From Gracilaria caudata (lineage: Eukaryota > Rhodophyta > Florideophyceae > Gracilariales > Gracilariaceae), in assembly GCA_030374735.1 (NCBI GenBank), contig JASCIV010000274.1, positions 1 to 26,807 of the forward strand: a DNA stretch of 26,807 nt, given 5' to 3'. Shown piece by piece: positions 17,487-26,623 of the stretch (positions within the stretch are counted from its first letter, which is position 1; each line of letters opens with the position of its first letter). Below the pieces are notes generated by a model, which saw nothing but the letters and a program-made list of their open reading frames with translations, had not been told where the DNA came from and ran no database searches. Position numbers and translations under genes: made by a program.

Positions 17487-20400
17487 TTATCGACGCGGTC
17501 GTGTTCTGTAGAGGGTGGACAAAAGTTCCCTCTCATCATCCACCCTCTGTTGACGTATACTCTTTTCCTTATCACGAACATCTTGTTGGAAACGAAGCGG
17601 AACCTCGTCGTCCAAGTCATCACTATCATCGTTGAGCACTATTGTACTGCCAAGAACTAATCGCTTCGTTTCCTCCGATCTAGCGGCATCAGCAGTTTCA
17701 CTCTCCTTTGCTGCAACGGCTAGAGAACTAGAAGCGGGAACTTGAAGCCCATGCAGTTGGCTTTTGCCTCCTTTTCGGATGAGCATCTTGAATTCAACCG
17801 ACTTCTTCTGCTGGTCACGCCTGCGCTTACCCTTGGTTCCCGCTTCATCATCATCGTCGGATGAATAATCATGATTTCCAGAATTTGCTGCTTCTGCAGC
17901 GGCAGCTGCAGCGGCCGCCTTTTCTTCTTCCATCTTTTGAGTCATTAGGGCCATCGGAATCGCCATGCGATCGAACTTAGTAATTCGGGAAGTTGATGAG
18001 CGGGCACTTTGAACAGCGGCAGCAGTAAATGCCGCGAGTTCCTTTGCAAACGCGTCCTCTTCTTCTGTGCGAGGTCGCTGGCGTCGGTAAGACATGTCCT
18101 CGTCATTTGATTCATCAGAATCATTGCCTTCGCCCTCCTCACTATCTTCGCCAAGGCTTTCGACGTATTCTTCGGATTCAGGAGTCTCGTCGCCTTCGTA
18201 CTCTTCATCGTAGAAGCCATCCTCAGCATTAGTTTCTTGAGAAAGCATGTCGTCAGAAAATGAATCCGTCCCGTTAATATCGTCGCCTACAGTGCCGTTC
18301 TGGGTATGTTCTGAATCTGCTTCGCGATTCCTACTATTAGTCGTGACGAAACCATCTCTGACGTTACCTCTGATTCCACTGCCTGGAGCTGGACTTGACA
18401 ACGATGTCGACAAAACTCTCGATCCGCGGCTACTACCATTCACTTCAGGCCGACTTTCTGGTTTCCCCTCTACGCGTCTTGAAGGAATCATTATGAGCGC
18501 CAGATCTGCGGGAGACCGCTCCAAGAACATTACAGATCTAGCGGCCTCTTCCAAGTTCTTACTCCTCTTCAGTATTCGCCCGTATCCCTTCTCAGCCATC
18601 TTATTAGAAGCGTGATATGGCTTTCTGTCATTCGAAGGGCCTTGATGTATTCTTGCATCCTTTCCGATTTTTCTTGGCTTGCACATCAAATTCTCAAACA
18701 GGTCTCCAACAACATGGCTAATATGCAATGGCAAAGAATCCCCTTGTCCTGCCTGGTAAGTTTTGCAAAACATGTACCTTTCCATAAATAACCAAAACAC
18801 TTCAAGCTTCCGACGATTTGCGACTGCTAGTACACGTCCACAAGACTCCAACAAAGAGCAGGCAAGTCTAATTCTGAAGAAGTCTCCGGGAGGATCTGGT
18901 GCGTTTGTGAACGTGCCATTCTTCGTCATCATCATATTTTCAGTGCTAGTCTGCGCTGAAGTCACGTGAATTTCATTGGCGCCCGTTCTCCCTTTCCGTT
19001 GGTTTACGTCGCCATTCTCGTGACCAAGAGTGATAAAAAGGTAGAGCACGTTGTAGATGACTTTCTCATCTACAATGCCACATTTATGCAGCTCGCCAAG
19101 TAAATGTACCTCAGCTAATCGTCTTTGGCTCTCTCGACCATCGTTCTTCTCCATTCCTGTTCTTATTGACTCCAAAAGCGAGTCAATAATAGAAGTCACG
19201 ATTCCTGGTTTATCTTTCTGCACAGTCCCAATCAGCGCAGCCACATATGGGATTGTCGAAAACCTAGCCCGGGAGATCTTCACGAATTTCTTTGCCACAT
19301 ACGATTCAAGTTCATCGTTCCAAGGTAGTTTCATAAGCTGGGAATGCGTCCAACTGATATTTGTGGCATCTAGACGGTAATAAATCAAGTGCCGGATATA
19401 TTCGTGAAGAGGAGGTCGAGATTTCTTTTTGTGTGCCTTGCTTCCAGGAGATAAGCGCACGGCAAAGAACGCAGTTTCAATCAATGCGTTGTGCCTCGCC
19501 TCCAGGTTCTTTACCGACTTTAAACGCCACAAAGTTTCAAGAATGGTGGCCATCCGAATATGAGTGGTTGGGGACAGATACACATATCTCCCACAAGTTT
19601 CAAGAAGATGGCAGGCCAGATCTACTCGATGACCAGTCAGATCTCTCATACACAGCGCCAGAAGTTCAAACATAGTAGAGCACGATATCAGACCAAACTT
19701 TACGTATTCTCCAACATAAGTGGCGCTTTTGGTGCATGTCAAAAGGTTCTTCTCATCCGCATCTGGTTTGCTCACAAGAAAACGAAACTCTTCTTCAAGC
19801 CCAGTGGCAATTGTGGAAACCATATCTGGATATAAAGATTGCAGTGTCGCCGCTATGCGGCTATACGCTGGAAGTACGTTCAGTTTCTGAGCCGACACAG
19901 ACAACAGTGCTTTCCCTAGACGCTTTGCACCATTTCTAAGGCCATCTGTGGACACTATAAACTGGCGAACGAAGATGTCAGCGTCTTCTTTTGTTTCTGT
20001 TGTGGCCAGCCGGTTGAATAATTTGTCCATGGACAAATGCTTCTCGGAGACCTTTTTTCTTCCTTCGGGAGCACTTTTGCCATTGGGACTGGTCCTTACT
20101 TCATTTGACTCTCCTTTATTGGAACCCAGAGAAGACTTATGGTCCTCGACTGGTTCGCCTGATTGAGATGCTTCACTCTTGTCCATTTGGGGGCTCTCTT
20201 TCGGATGAGGTTCTCTTACTCTTCCAAGGATATCCTTCGCTGATACTATTTCTGTGTAAAATATACGCTGTTGATCGCCTTCAAAAGGATGATCAGCGTG
20301 CATCATCATGTCCATTTCTTGAGCGCTCTGCCGACTTCTGCCAAAAGAGTTGAATGGGTTTGCCACAATTACGTGTGTACTATCCAGGCCGTTACTGGCT

Positions 20401-21788
20401 TCAACAGTAGTCCCTATCTCTTGTGTCTGATTTGAAGGAAAATCATTAGTTGGCTTGCCTAAGCTCTCAGCTAACACGTTAGCAGAAGTTATTATCTTTT
20501 CATAAACTTGTTTTGCGGTATCATACGCAATGCTTCGTGATTCCTCAGGACTATCACGCATTTGAACGGACCGATTAAACGCAAGTTTAGCTTTGTTCAA
20601 AGAGCCCGCCGCGTCCTTCACAATTCTTTCGACGTCTGATATGTAGAAAGACTCCAGGGCACCGAAGATATTGTTTTTAGCACTCGTTGGCAAAAGATTC
20701 GCTTCCCATGCGATGGACTCAAGGGAATCATTAACATTTGATTCGGCGGGCGATTTTGATACTGTGGTTGGAAGCAAAGTACGGTTCGCACAGCGCACAA
20801 ATGTGGCTAAAATGGAGAGAGACTGAACTGCGCTGTCCATGGAATCTTTCGATGCCTTCATTAACTGCTTCAGAACGGATGTGACAGGATTTATATCGGA
20901 TATCATTCCAAGAACGAACATCTCAACCATCAAACGCATTGCTGCTTTTCGGGTAGGTAAATCTCGAGCTGAACCGTTTGCGGCACTGCCTACAATGAGG
21001 TTCCCCAATGACGATACTAGCTGAGTGGTGAAGTCTTCGTACCGACGATGCATCTCGCCGCATAACATGATGATGTTTTCGATATCGCTTGATCGCAACT
21101 TACTCTCGGTTATTGCGGCCACTACCTCTGAGATATAACGAGAGAGGTTTAGCGATCGTGCTTCATTACAGAGCGTTGACACGGAATCCGCAGTAATGCC
21201 CGAAAATCGAATCTTGCGCAAGAAGCCGGTACACTTCTTCAAAGATGAATCAAGTTGTCTGAGCTCTGAATCCGATGGTCTTTCCTTCTTTGAAGACTGC
21301 CCTTGGGCAGCTTCGTTGTACAATAGATTATGGTCTCGTTCCGCGCTACGCTTAGCATTTTGAGCCTGAAGTTGAGCTCGTCGTTCAGCTTCTTCGCGTT
21401 CCTTTTCTTTCCGTTTCAGTTCGTTTTCCTTCTCACTGGCGTTCTGCTCTACAGTCTTCTCAGGAATACTTGCAGCGCCAGAGTCTGCAACTTTCCCGCT
21501 TCCTCCTAAGACTCTTGCATCCTGTGTGCTTCGGTTCGGCCCCAGCGCGTCAGATATATTGCTTGATTCAGGACGCTTTCCCCTTTCATTCGCAGATTGA
21601 TTCTGTGATTGAACTACAGTATTATCCCTTCTGGTAGTTCTGTACGGTTTAGATTGATATGATTGGGGTTTGCGCGGTTGCCGTTGTGAGTGAGGACTCT
21701 GATCAGTATCGTTTCGGCTATTCGGCGGGGGTCCTCTCCTTCGACGACGGCGGCCCCTTCCACCTTCGTCTCGTTGAGGTGTGTTCAT
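17487..21788 (-). CDS. UPF2: UPF2, nonsense-mediated mRNA decay factor
   Basis: Predicted 1,433 residues from ATG 21788, without introns. UPF2 bridges UPF1 and UPF3 on mRNAs that terminate translation early. An Arg-rich start and a Lys/Glu coiled segment (about 120-152) precede MIF4G-1 (about 176-420, opening with CTGFLRKIRFSGITADSVS and KLRSSDIENIIMLCGEMHRR). MIF4G-2 spans about 590-800 and MIF4G-3, the UPF3-binding one in the family, about 815-1015. A strongly acidic stretch (about 1195-1235) follows, then the UPF1-binding region (about 1240-1290, EDAFAKELAAFTAAAVQSAR) and the C-terminal family motif FKMLIRKGGKSQ with VPASSSLAV (about 1333-1357). Length and order match known UPF2 proteins. 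The gene converges with the PHD/HMG gene (105 bp between stops) and is divergent from bystin. Confidence 0.95.
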   Translation of the reverse strand: MNTPQRDEGGRGRRRRRRGPPPNSRNDTDQSPHSQRQPRKPQSYQSKPYRTTRRDNTVVQSQNQSANERGKRPESSNISDALGPNRSTQDARVLGGSGKVADSGAASIPEKTVEQNASEKENELKRKEKEREEAERRAQLQAQNAKRSAERDHNLLYNEAAQGQSSKKERPSDSELRQLDSSLKKCTGFLRKIRFSGITADSVSTLCNEARSLNLSRYISEVVAAITESKLRSSDIENIIMLCGEMHRRYEDFTTQLVSSLGNLIVGSAANGSARDLPTRKAAMRLMVEMFVLGMISDINPVTSVLKQLMKASKDSMDSAVQSLSILATFVRCANRTLLPTTVSKSPAESNVNDSLESIAWEANLLPTSAKNNIFGALESFYISDVERIVKDAAGSLNKAKLAFNRSVQMRDSPEESRSIAYDTAKQVYEKIITSANVLAESLGKPTNDFPSNQTQEIGTTVEASNGLDSTHVIVANPFNSFGRSRQSAQEMDMMMHADHPFEGDQQRIFYTEIVSAKDILGRVREPHPKESPQMDKSEASQSGEPVEDHKSSLGSNKGESNEVRTSPNGKSAPEGRKKVSEKHLSMDKLFNRLATTETKEDADIFVRQFIVSTDGLRNGAKRLGKALLSVSAQKLNVLPAYSRIAATLQSLYPDMVSTIATGLEEEFRFLVSKPDADEKNLLTCTKSATYVGEYVKFGLISCSTMFELLALCMRDLTGHRVDLACHLLETCGRYVYLSPTTHIRMATILETLWRLKSVKNLEARHNALIETAFFAVRLSPGSKAHKKKSRPPLHEYIRHLIYYRLDATNISWTHSQLMKLPWNDELESYVAKKFVKISRARFSTIPYVAALIGTVQKDKPGIVTSIIDSLLESIRTGMEKNDGRESQRRLAEVHLLGELHKCGIVDEKVIYNVLYLFITLGHENGDVNQRKGRTGANEIHVTSAQTSTENMMMTKNGTFTNAPDPPGDFFRIRLACSLLESCGRVLAVANRRKLEVFWLFMERYMFCKTYQAGQGDSLPLHISHVVGDLFENLMCKPRKIGKDARIHQGPSNDRKPYHASNKMAEKGYGRILKRSKNLEEAARSVMFLERSPADLALIMIPSRRVEGKPESRPEVNGSSRGSRVLSTSLSSPAPGSGIRGNVRDGFVTTNSRNREADSEHTQNGTVGDDINGTDSFSDDMLSQETNAEDGFYDEEYEGDETPESEEYVESLGEDSEEGEGNDSDESNDEDMSYRRQRPRTEEEDAFAKELAAFTAAAVQSARSSTSRITKFDRMAIPMALMTQKMEEEKAAAAAAAAEAANSGNHDYSSDDDDEAGTKGKRRRDQQKKSVEFKMLIRKGGKSQLHGLQVPASSSLAVAAKESETADAARSEETKRLVLGSTIVLNDDSDDLDDEVPLRFQQDVRDKEKSIRQQRVDDERELLSTLYRTRPRR

Positions 21789-22347
21789 AAGAGTGGAGTC
21801 GCAGCCTGTTCATCAACGCAAAGACGAAAATGATTTATGGACAAGTCGGCGACCGGGGCAGAGAAGAAAGGGATGGAACTAAGCTAAGCCTCCTTTCTGA
21901 TGATATGAACTCAGTCAAACGGAAGCTCTCTGAAACCACGCGCTGCAAAAGAGAGATAATGGCACTTTGGGTATGGGTCTGGTGAGGCGTATTGCGAAAC
22001 GAACGGACTGCAAGGTACAAAGGTTCTTTGGTAACATTCGCGGCGTGTCGATGATGTTGCTCAGGATGTTCCGGTGTAAAGTTGCGCACGAACTGAACTT
22101 TTATTGCGTTTTTTTGTTTTCAGATCTGCGGCAGTTGACCAGTACCACTCACCGAATCACTGAAAGCCGAAGCCAAGATGTGGTACTGTAAAGTGTACGT
22201 AGGGCTTTGTATGCATTCCGCATCAGGTACGTGCGCCGCCGTCGACCGACTCATCTTCAGGCTCGGCGACTCCCGTGACGATTTCACCACCCCTCAGGAG
22301 CCCTTCGTACTCAAGAACTTCCAAGGGCAAAGCGTGGACAAGTCAGC
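21789..22347. promoter_or_regulatory. Divergent UPF2/bystin promoter with a likely leader acceptor site and an upstream ORF
   Basis: A textbook 3' splice acceptor (T-rich tract GCGTTTTTTTGTTTTCAG) ends at 22123 on the plus strand and suggests a leader intron for bystin; the donor could be GTATGG at 21971, GTACAA near 22015 or GTAACA near 22031. An ATG at 22178 in good context (GCCAAGATGT) opens a frame of 158 codons that overlaps the bystin start in another frame. Confidence 0.4.
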
Positions 22348-24042
22348 ATGGGTAAGAAGAGAGCTAGGCCTGTCTCTAGCTTCCACAAGCCAGAAGGACC
22401 AAAAGAGAATGCACCACTTCATGCGCAGAGTTTTGTTGATGAAGTTCGCGAAACCAGAGATGTCGAATTTGCTTCAGAGAAACGACAGACAGAACGTTCG
22501 AAGAGAAGGAAGACGATGGCTGAAAAGGAACTGTCAGAGATTAAGCGAAAATCCAAATCGCTCGAGAAGGCTGCAAAGTCGAGTACGGGCGCCGCGGCCA
22601 AGCGCATCGATGCGAGGCGAGCAGGCCTTGAGGTGTGGAAACAAGCTGCTCTGAGAAGAAACAAAGCAAAATCTGGAAGAGATGCTGCCGATAAGGATAT
22701 TGATGGTGTGAATCAAGAAGACGGAACGCAAGATGCGCTTCCCACTGATGCGAAGGCTTCGGCCAAGATTCTAAAGGAAGCTAAGCTGCAGCGTCAAGAA
22801 ATTCGACAAGAGAATCTTGCTGCCGTTGCACACGAAGCTGCAACGAAAAATGCTGCTTTGGAAGTTCAGCTACGAGGTGTGGGTGAGAAGGATATCACAC
22901 ACGCGGCAGGTATTGAAGACACTGATTCTGAAGCTGAAGACGATCGAAAGAGCTATGTTGGTACAGAAGTAGGTGTCAATGAGGTAGAGGAAGATGAAAG
23001 AGAGCTTGAATTTCTGGATGCTAGCAAAATCACCGAAGATGAAGAAATGGCACTTGCATACTTCACAGGCATGTCAAATCAGGCGGGAGCATCTTCGGGT
23101 CAAGAGCAGAACTCTGAGCCTTCTGGACCGCGTATTATGCTTGCAGACATAATTCTAGCCAAGATCAGGGAGAAGGAAGAGGCAGATGCGCACGCTGCCG
23201 AAATCGCTGCCAATCCAGAAAAGGCGGCGAGGGATCGAAAGATTGCAGAAGTGTATGGCCTAGTGGGAAACATTATGTCCAAGTACAGAAGTGGAAAAGT
23301 TCCGAAGGCATTCAAAGTGATTCCCAGTCAACCGAACTGGGAGGAACTAATGTATTTGACGATACCGGATGAATGGTCCCCGGCGGCAGTTTTCGTTGCC
23401 ACACGGGTTCTAGCGTCCAATCTATCCGCGAAGGAGGCGATTCCATTCTACAGAGATATTTTGCTACCGCGGTGCATGGAAGATATCAGCGAACATAAGA
23501 AACTGAATTATCACCTGTATCGTGCCCTTGAAAAGGCAGCATATAAGCCAGCGGCATTTTGTAAGGGCATCTTGTTTCCTCTCTGTGAGGATCGCAGCTG
23601 TACGTTGAGACAGGCCACAATAATTGGTTCCGTTGTGAAAAAAGTGTCAATTCCAATGTTGCATTCGGCCGCAACGATGTTGTATCTGTCACAATTGCCA
23701 TATAGCCCACAAGTTTCGCTTATCATGATGGCTCTGCTGGAGAAGAAATACGCATTGCCCTACAGAGTTCTCGACTCCATCGTGGATAGTTTCCTAAGGA
23801 TGAAAAAGGACACACGCGCTCTCCCGGTCTTATGGCATAAAGAGCTTTTGTCTTTTGCTCAAACGTATAAAATGGAGTTAACGATGGAGCAGAAGGAAAA
23901 CCTGAAGATTCTTATGAGAGCCCACACGCATTATGCGATAACTCCAGAAATTCGAAGGGAGTTATTTTCTTCAAGAAATCGTGGGGATGTTATGGATCCC
24001 GACGCTAACACGATTGCAAAGAAGATAGCGTTAGCGGTATAG
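22348..24042 (+). CDS. BYSL: Bystin/Enp1, 40S ribosomal subunit biogenesis factor
   Basis: Predicted 564 residues, longer than human bystin (about 437) because of a charged N-terminal half. Enp1/bystin binds pre-40S particles near the beak and is needed for 20S pre-rRNA processing and export. The start MGKKRARP fits family N-termini. Residues about 55-260 are Lys/Glu/Ala-rich, partly coiled, with acidic DTDSEAEDD and ELEFLDASKITEDEE segments. The conserved C-terminal domain begins near residue 290 (AEVYGLVGNIMSKYRSGKVPKAFKV) and holds family signatures LPRCMEDISEHKKLNYHLYRAL, AAYKPAAFCKGILFPLCE, CTLRQATIIGSVVKK and QLPYSPQVSLIMMALLEKKYALPYRV (split across several helices), ending with ITPEIRRELFSSRNRG. 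It is single-exon and divergent from UPF2. The start codon is overlapped by an upstream frame and followed at once by GGTAAGA, which resembles a donor site. Confidence 0.95.
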   Translation: MGKKRARPVSSFHKPEGPKENAPLHAQSFVDEVRETRDVEFASEKRQTERSKRRKTMAEKELSEIKRKSKSLEKAAKSSTGAAAKRIDARRAGLEVWKQAALRRNKAKSGRDAADKDIDGVNQEDGTQDALPTDAKASAKILKEAKLQRQEIRQENLAAVAHEAATKNAALEVQLRGVGEKDITHAAGIEDTDSEAEDDRKSYVGTEVGVNEVEEDERELEFLDASKITEDEEMALAYFTGMSNQAGASSGQEQNSEPSGPRIMLADIILAKIREKEEADAHAAEIAANPEKAARDRKIAEVYGLVGNIMSKYRSGKVPKAFKVIPSQPNWEELMYLTIPDEWSPAAVFVATRVLASNLSAKEAIPFYRDILLPRCMEDISEHKKLNYHLYRALEKAAYKPAAFCKGILFPLCEDRSCTLRQATIIGSVVKKVSIPMLHSAATMLYLSQLPYSPQVSLIMMALLEKKYALPYRVLDSIVDSFLRMKKDTRALPVLWHKELLSFAQTYKMELTMEQKENLKILMRAHTHYAITPEIRRELFSSRNRGDVMDPDANTIAKKIALAV

Positions 24043-24538
24043 TTTAGGGACGTTAGACTACGGGGTTAAACGCAAAGTCGTTGAGCTAAATTGGGAAAAC
24101 TAAAACTTTGTACAGCGTCCAGAACACTGCCCTCACGAAGCATCTTGCAATCAATTCTCGTTGTCCCTGATCGCAAAACACGTTCGCCCCTGTTCACGTA
24201 TCGAGCCAAAAGGACCGCAGCATGTGCTCCATTGATGATCCACGGTGCTATGATACCAACTTTCTCAAAGAAGCACATTCCTTGGGTCCACCCAAGAGTC
24301 TTGGGCCAAGACTGCAAGAAAGCCAACTCTATATCCCCTTTGACCCTCAAAGACAAGGCAAACACGGCGGCTTACAAGGGTAGTACGCAGTAACTGGGAG
24401 AGATACAGCAGGTCGAAATAATAAAGCCCAAAACCCACCAACACTACACGTTCTCAACTTGTGTCGCGTACACAAATCATCACGAAGCGTAATGCACTGT
24501 CACGCGACACACAACAGGTGTCTCTTGAGATGCACCAT
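24043..24538. other. Convergent intergenic region between bystin and Ste24, with one doubtful minus-strand frame
   Basis: This is mostly 3' flank. On the minus strand a frame open from about 24365 to 24066 (99 codons, no early ATG; first ATG inside at about 24285) has fairly protein-like composition (APWIINGAHAAVLLARYVNR) and a TTCTTGCAG acceptor-like sequence at its upstream end. It matches no family I know. It could be a relic or a terminal exon, but more likely chance. Confidence 0.3.
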
Positions 24539-25927
24539 CTACTGATCTTTCTTGGCTTCAATATGTTGAGGAGTTACGTTGAGCGCGTCAAGTCTTTCAA
24601 GCAAAGTGGGGTGAGAATAATTCCACGCTGAATACAACGGGTCCGGAGACATGTTGCTCAGATTGGAAACAGAGATGGTAACCAACGCATCACCAAGCTT
24701 CTTTTCCATTCCCTGCTCTTTTGCAAACGCATCGGCCTGATATTCAAAGCGTCGAGAAAGCATGTTCTGCAATGGACTCAGCAAACTGTCCATCGGAGAA
24801 AGCAGTTCATTAAACAACATTAGTCCGATGACCACGGGCATTCCGTCAGTATACCCAAAACTGAGGAACAGATCCTCATTGCCCGATGTGAACGCATACA
24901 ACATGCAAGTGAAGAAAATCTGAGCCAGGGAGATGAGTACACCAAGCAACAGGTGAGAATACTTCCAGTGACCCAGTTCGTGACAAAGAATGCTGACGAC
25001 TTGATCATCTTCACCTTTTGTCTGCTCCAAAAGCGAATCATAAATACAGATGTACTTCTTTGCGAGACCGAAAATATACGCATTGGAATGAGAGGACCGA
25101 CGACTGCCATCTATGACATACATCTTATCGAGCGGAAAGTTGAGACGTTTCGCCAGCGCGATGAGTTTTTGTTTGAGTTCACCCTGAGGTAAAGGGTCAA
25201 ACTTGTTGAACAAGGGCGCTATAAATAGCGGATATATAAACAGCATAGAAATAACAATGGCAGAAAGAGTGATCCACAGTCCAACGGCAACGGTGAGCGG
25301 GCTGTACACCGAAAAGTACTTGAGAACATAGAACAGCAACGAAAGAATGGGAAGTCCAAGAACAAGTGACAACAGCATGCTTTTGATCATATCGGCCACG
25401 AAGGTTTTAACGGTGGTGCGATTAAAGCCATACTTGGCCTCCAAAATGAAGGTTTTGTACACAGAGGGCGGCAAATCAAGAAGCGTAGAAAACAAGCCTG
25501 TGAGCAGCGTGAAAAGCAACGTCTGTCTCAGCTCCGATCCGGACGCAAAGCGAGAAGCGAAGGTCCACAGTCTGGGGTTGATGAAACTCAAGGTGAGAAA
25601 GGTGGACAACACAGCGTCCAATACTGTGGTGAATATGTCAAACGTGGACTTTGCTCGACAGTATGTCTGCGACTTCTGGAACTTGTCGACGGGAATGATG
25701 GGCGACAGACGTTTCGACAGCGGCTGATCGGGGTGGAAGCGACGGTGCTGGCGCACTGTGACGTACAGTTCGAAGGCGGTGACGACGAGCTTGGCGGCCA
25801 CGCAGGCCTGCATGTACGGAAACATGGTGAGCTTTCGCAAGATGGAGGGGCGCGCGTGGGGCACGGCAAAGAATGGCGAATTGGGGGGGGGTGGTGGGGC
25901 AGGAGCAGCGTCGACGATGGCGGGCAC
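24539..25927 (-). CDS. STE24: CAAX prenyl protease Ste24/ZMPSTE24 (M48 zinc metalloprotease)
   Basis: Predicted 462 residues from ATG 25927. Ste24 is an ER/inner-nuclear-membrane zinc protease that removes the -aaX tripeptide from prenylated proteins and can cut at a second site in yeast a-factor and lamin A. The zinc motif CHELGHW is at about 315-321 (His 316, Glu 317, His 320), with the third ligand Glu at about 395 in RRFEYQADAFA. Other family marks are YGFNRTTVKTF (about 166-176), SRRSSHSNAYIFGL (about 275-288), and NYSHPTLLERLDAL near the end. Several hydrophobic segments surround the catalytic part. Relatives usually begin close to the sequence MFPYMQACV seen here at residue 35, so the first 34 residues (Pro/Ala-rich) are an extension or a mis-set start; ATG 25825 is the alternative. 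The gene is complete. Confidence 0.95.
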   Translation of the reverse strand: MPAIVDAAPAPPPPPNSPFFAVPHARPSILRKLTMFPYMQACVAAKLVVTAFELYVTVRQHRRFHPDQPLSKRLSPIIPVDKFQKSQTYCRAKSTFDIFTTVLDAVLSTFLTLSFINPRLWTFASRFASGSELRQTLLFTLLTGLFSTLLDLPPSVYKTFILEAKYGFNRTTVKTFVADMIKSMLLSLVLGLPILSLLFYVLKYFSVYSPLTVAVGLWITLSAIVISMLFIYPLFIAPLFNKFDPLPQGELKQKLIALAKRLNFPLDKMYVIDGSRRSSHSNAYIFGLAKKYICIYDSLLEQTKGEDDQVVSILCHELGHWKYSHLLLGVLISLAQIFFTCMLYAFTSGNEDLFLSFGYTDGMPVVIGLMLFNELLSPMDSLLSPLQNMLSRRFEYQADAFAKEQGMEKKLGDALVTISVSNLSNMSPDPLYSAWNYSHPTLLERLDALNVTPQHIEAKKDQ

Positions 25928-26142
25928 GCGCGCGGATCAAATGAAGAAATGCGCTTGTGGTTTTTTTTTTGTTTACGCTGCGGCACGTGTATGCACATGC
26001 GCAGATATGCGGGAGACATGGCACGTCCACCACGATGCACAGCGTATGTAACAAGCAAGCTGCGCACGTCAATCTCCTCCAAGCTGTTGCTTCACACCAA
26101 CTCAAACGCCGCTTGCAAGCAGCGCTGCCAGCGATCCGCGCG

Positions 26143-26481
26143 CTACTGCTTCGCCTCCTGCTGCTGCGCGCCGCTGGCGCCAGCGTCCGGCTGCGCCGTC
26201 TCCGCAGCAGCCTCCTCAACCGGGGCCGCGGCCGCCGCGGTCGCATCGGCGCCGAGCTGCAGCGCCGGCGGCTGCTGCTGCTGCTGCTCGTCCTGATCCG
26301 AGTCGTAGTTGGGGTCCTTCTTGTCCAGACACGCCACTCCCTCCTGGTCCATAGCCGCGCCCCACACGCCCTTTCCGCCCGCGCCGCCCTTCTTCGGCAA
26401 GCCGCGCGTTCCCGTTCCCGACAGATGACGGTCAAACTGACGACCGCGCGCGCTCGCCGACGGAGACTTGGGCGATCGCAT
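26143..26481 (-). CDS. Small protein equivalent to the N-terminal region of PDCD4/MRF, without MA3 domains
   Basis: Predicted 112 residues from ATG 26481; the frame stays open further upstream but without an ATG. Its centre reads FDRHLSGTGTRGLPKKGGAG then GKGVWG, followed after a short gap by DKKDPNYDSDQD. This pairing of KKGGAGGKGxWG with DPNYDS or DPNYDD is the conserved segment just before the first MA3 domain in animal PDCD4 and plant MRF translation regulators. Here the protein instead runs into poly-Gln (CTG repeats on the plus strand near 26274-26288) and an Ala/Glu/Gln-rich tail and stops. No MA3 sequence follows in any minus-strand frame before the Ste24 gene. In animals this N-terminal part contacts RNA and the 40S ribosome, so a ribosome-binding role is plausible but inferred. 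A TATA element lies 135 bp upstream. Confidence 0.7.
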   Translation of the reverse strand: MRSPKSPSASARGRQFDRHLSGTGTRGLPKKGGAGGKGVWGAAMDQEGVACLDKKDPNYDSDQDEQQQQQPPALQLGADATAAAAAPVEEAAAETAQPDAGASGAQQQEAKQ

Positions 26482-26615
26482 ATTGATGGGCGTTGGATGC
26501 ACGCTGTTTGTGGATGCTTTTGCTTTGCTTTGGTGTTTTGGCGAGTTCCGCAACAATGTTGGGGCAACTCGCGGTGACGTCGAATGGGCACGGAAAAATT
26601 GCTGCGCGTTGAACG

Positions 26616-26623
26616 TTTTTATA
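26616..26623 (-). promoter_or_regulatory. TATA box candidate for the PDCD4-like gene
   Basis: TATAAAAA on the minus strand, 135-142 bp upstream of ATG 26481, which leaves room for a leader of about 100 nt. It stands in otherwise GC-rich flanking sequence, which makes it more noticeable. Confidence 0.45.

Noticed and set aside
25638..26591. 317-codon minus-strand frame and 206- and 187-codon plus-strand frames near the right end
   Set aside because: All are shadows of the Ste24 N-terminus and the PDCD4-like gene, extremely Arg- or Cys/Ser-rich, and without family patterns.
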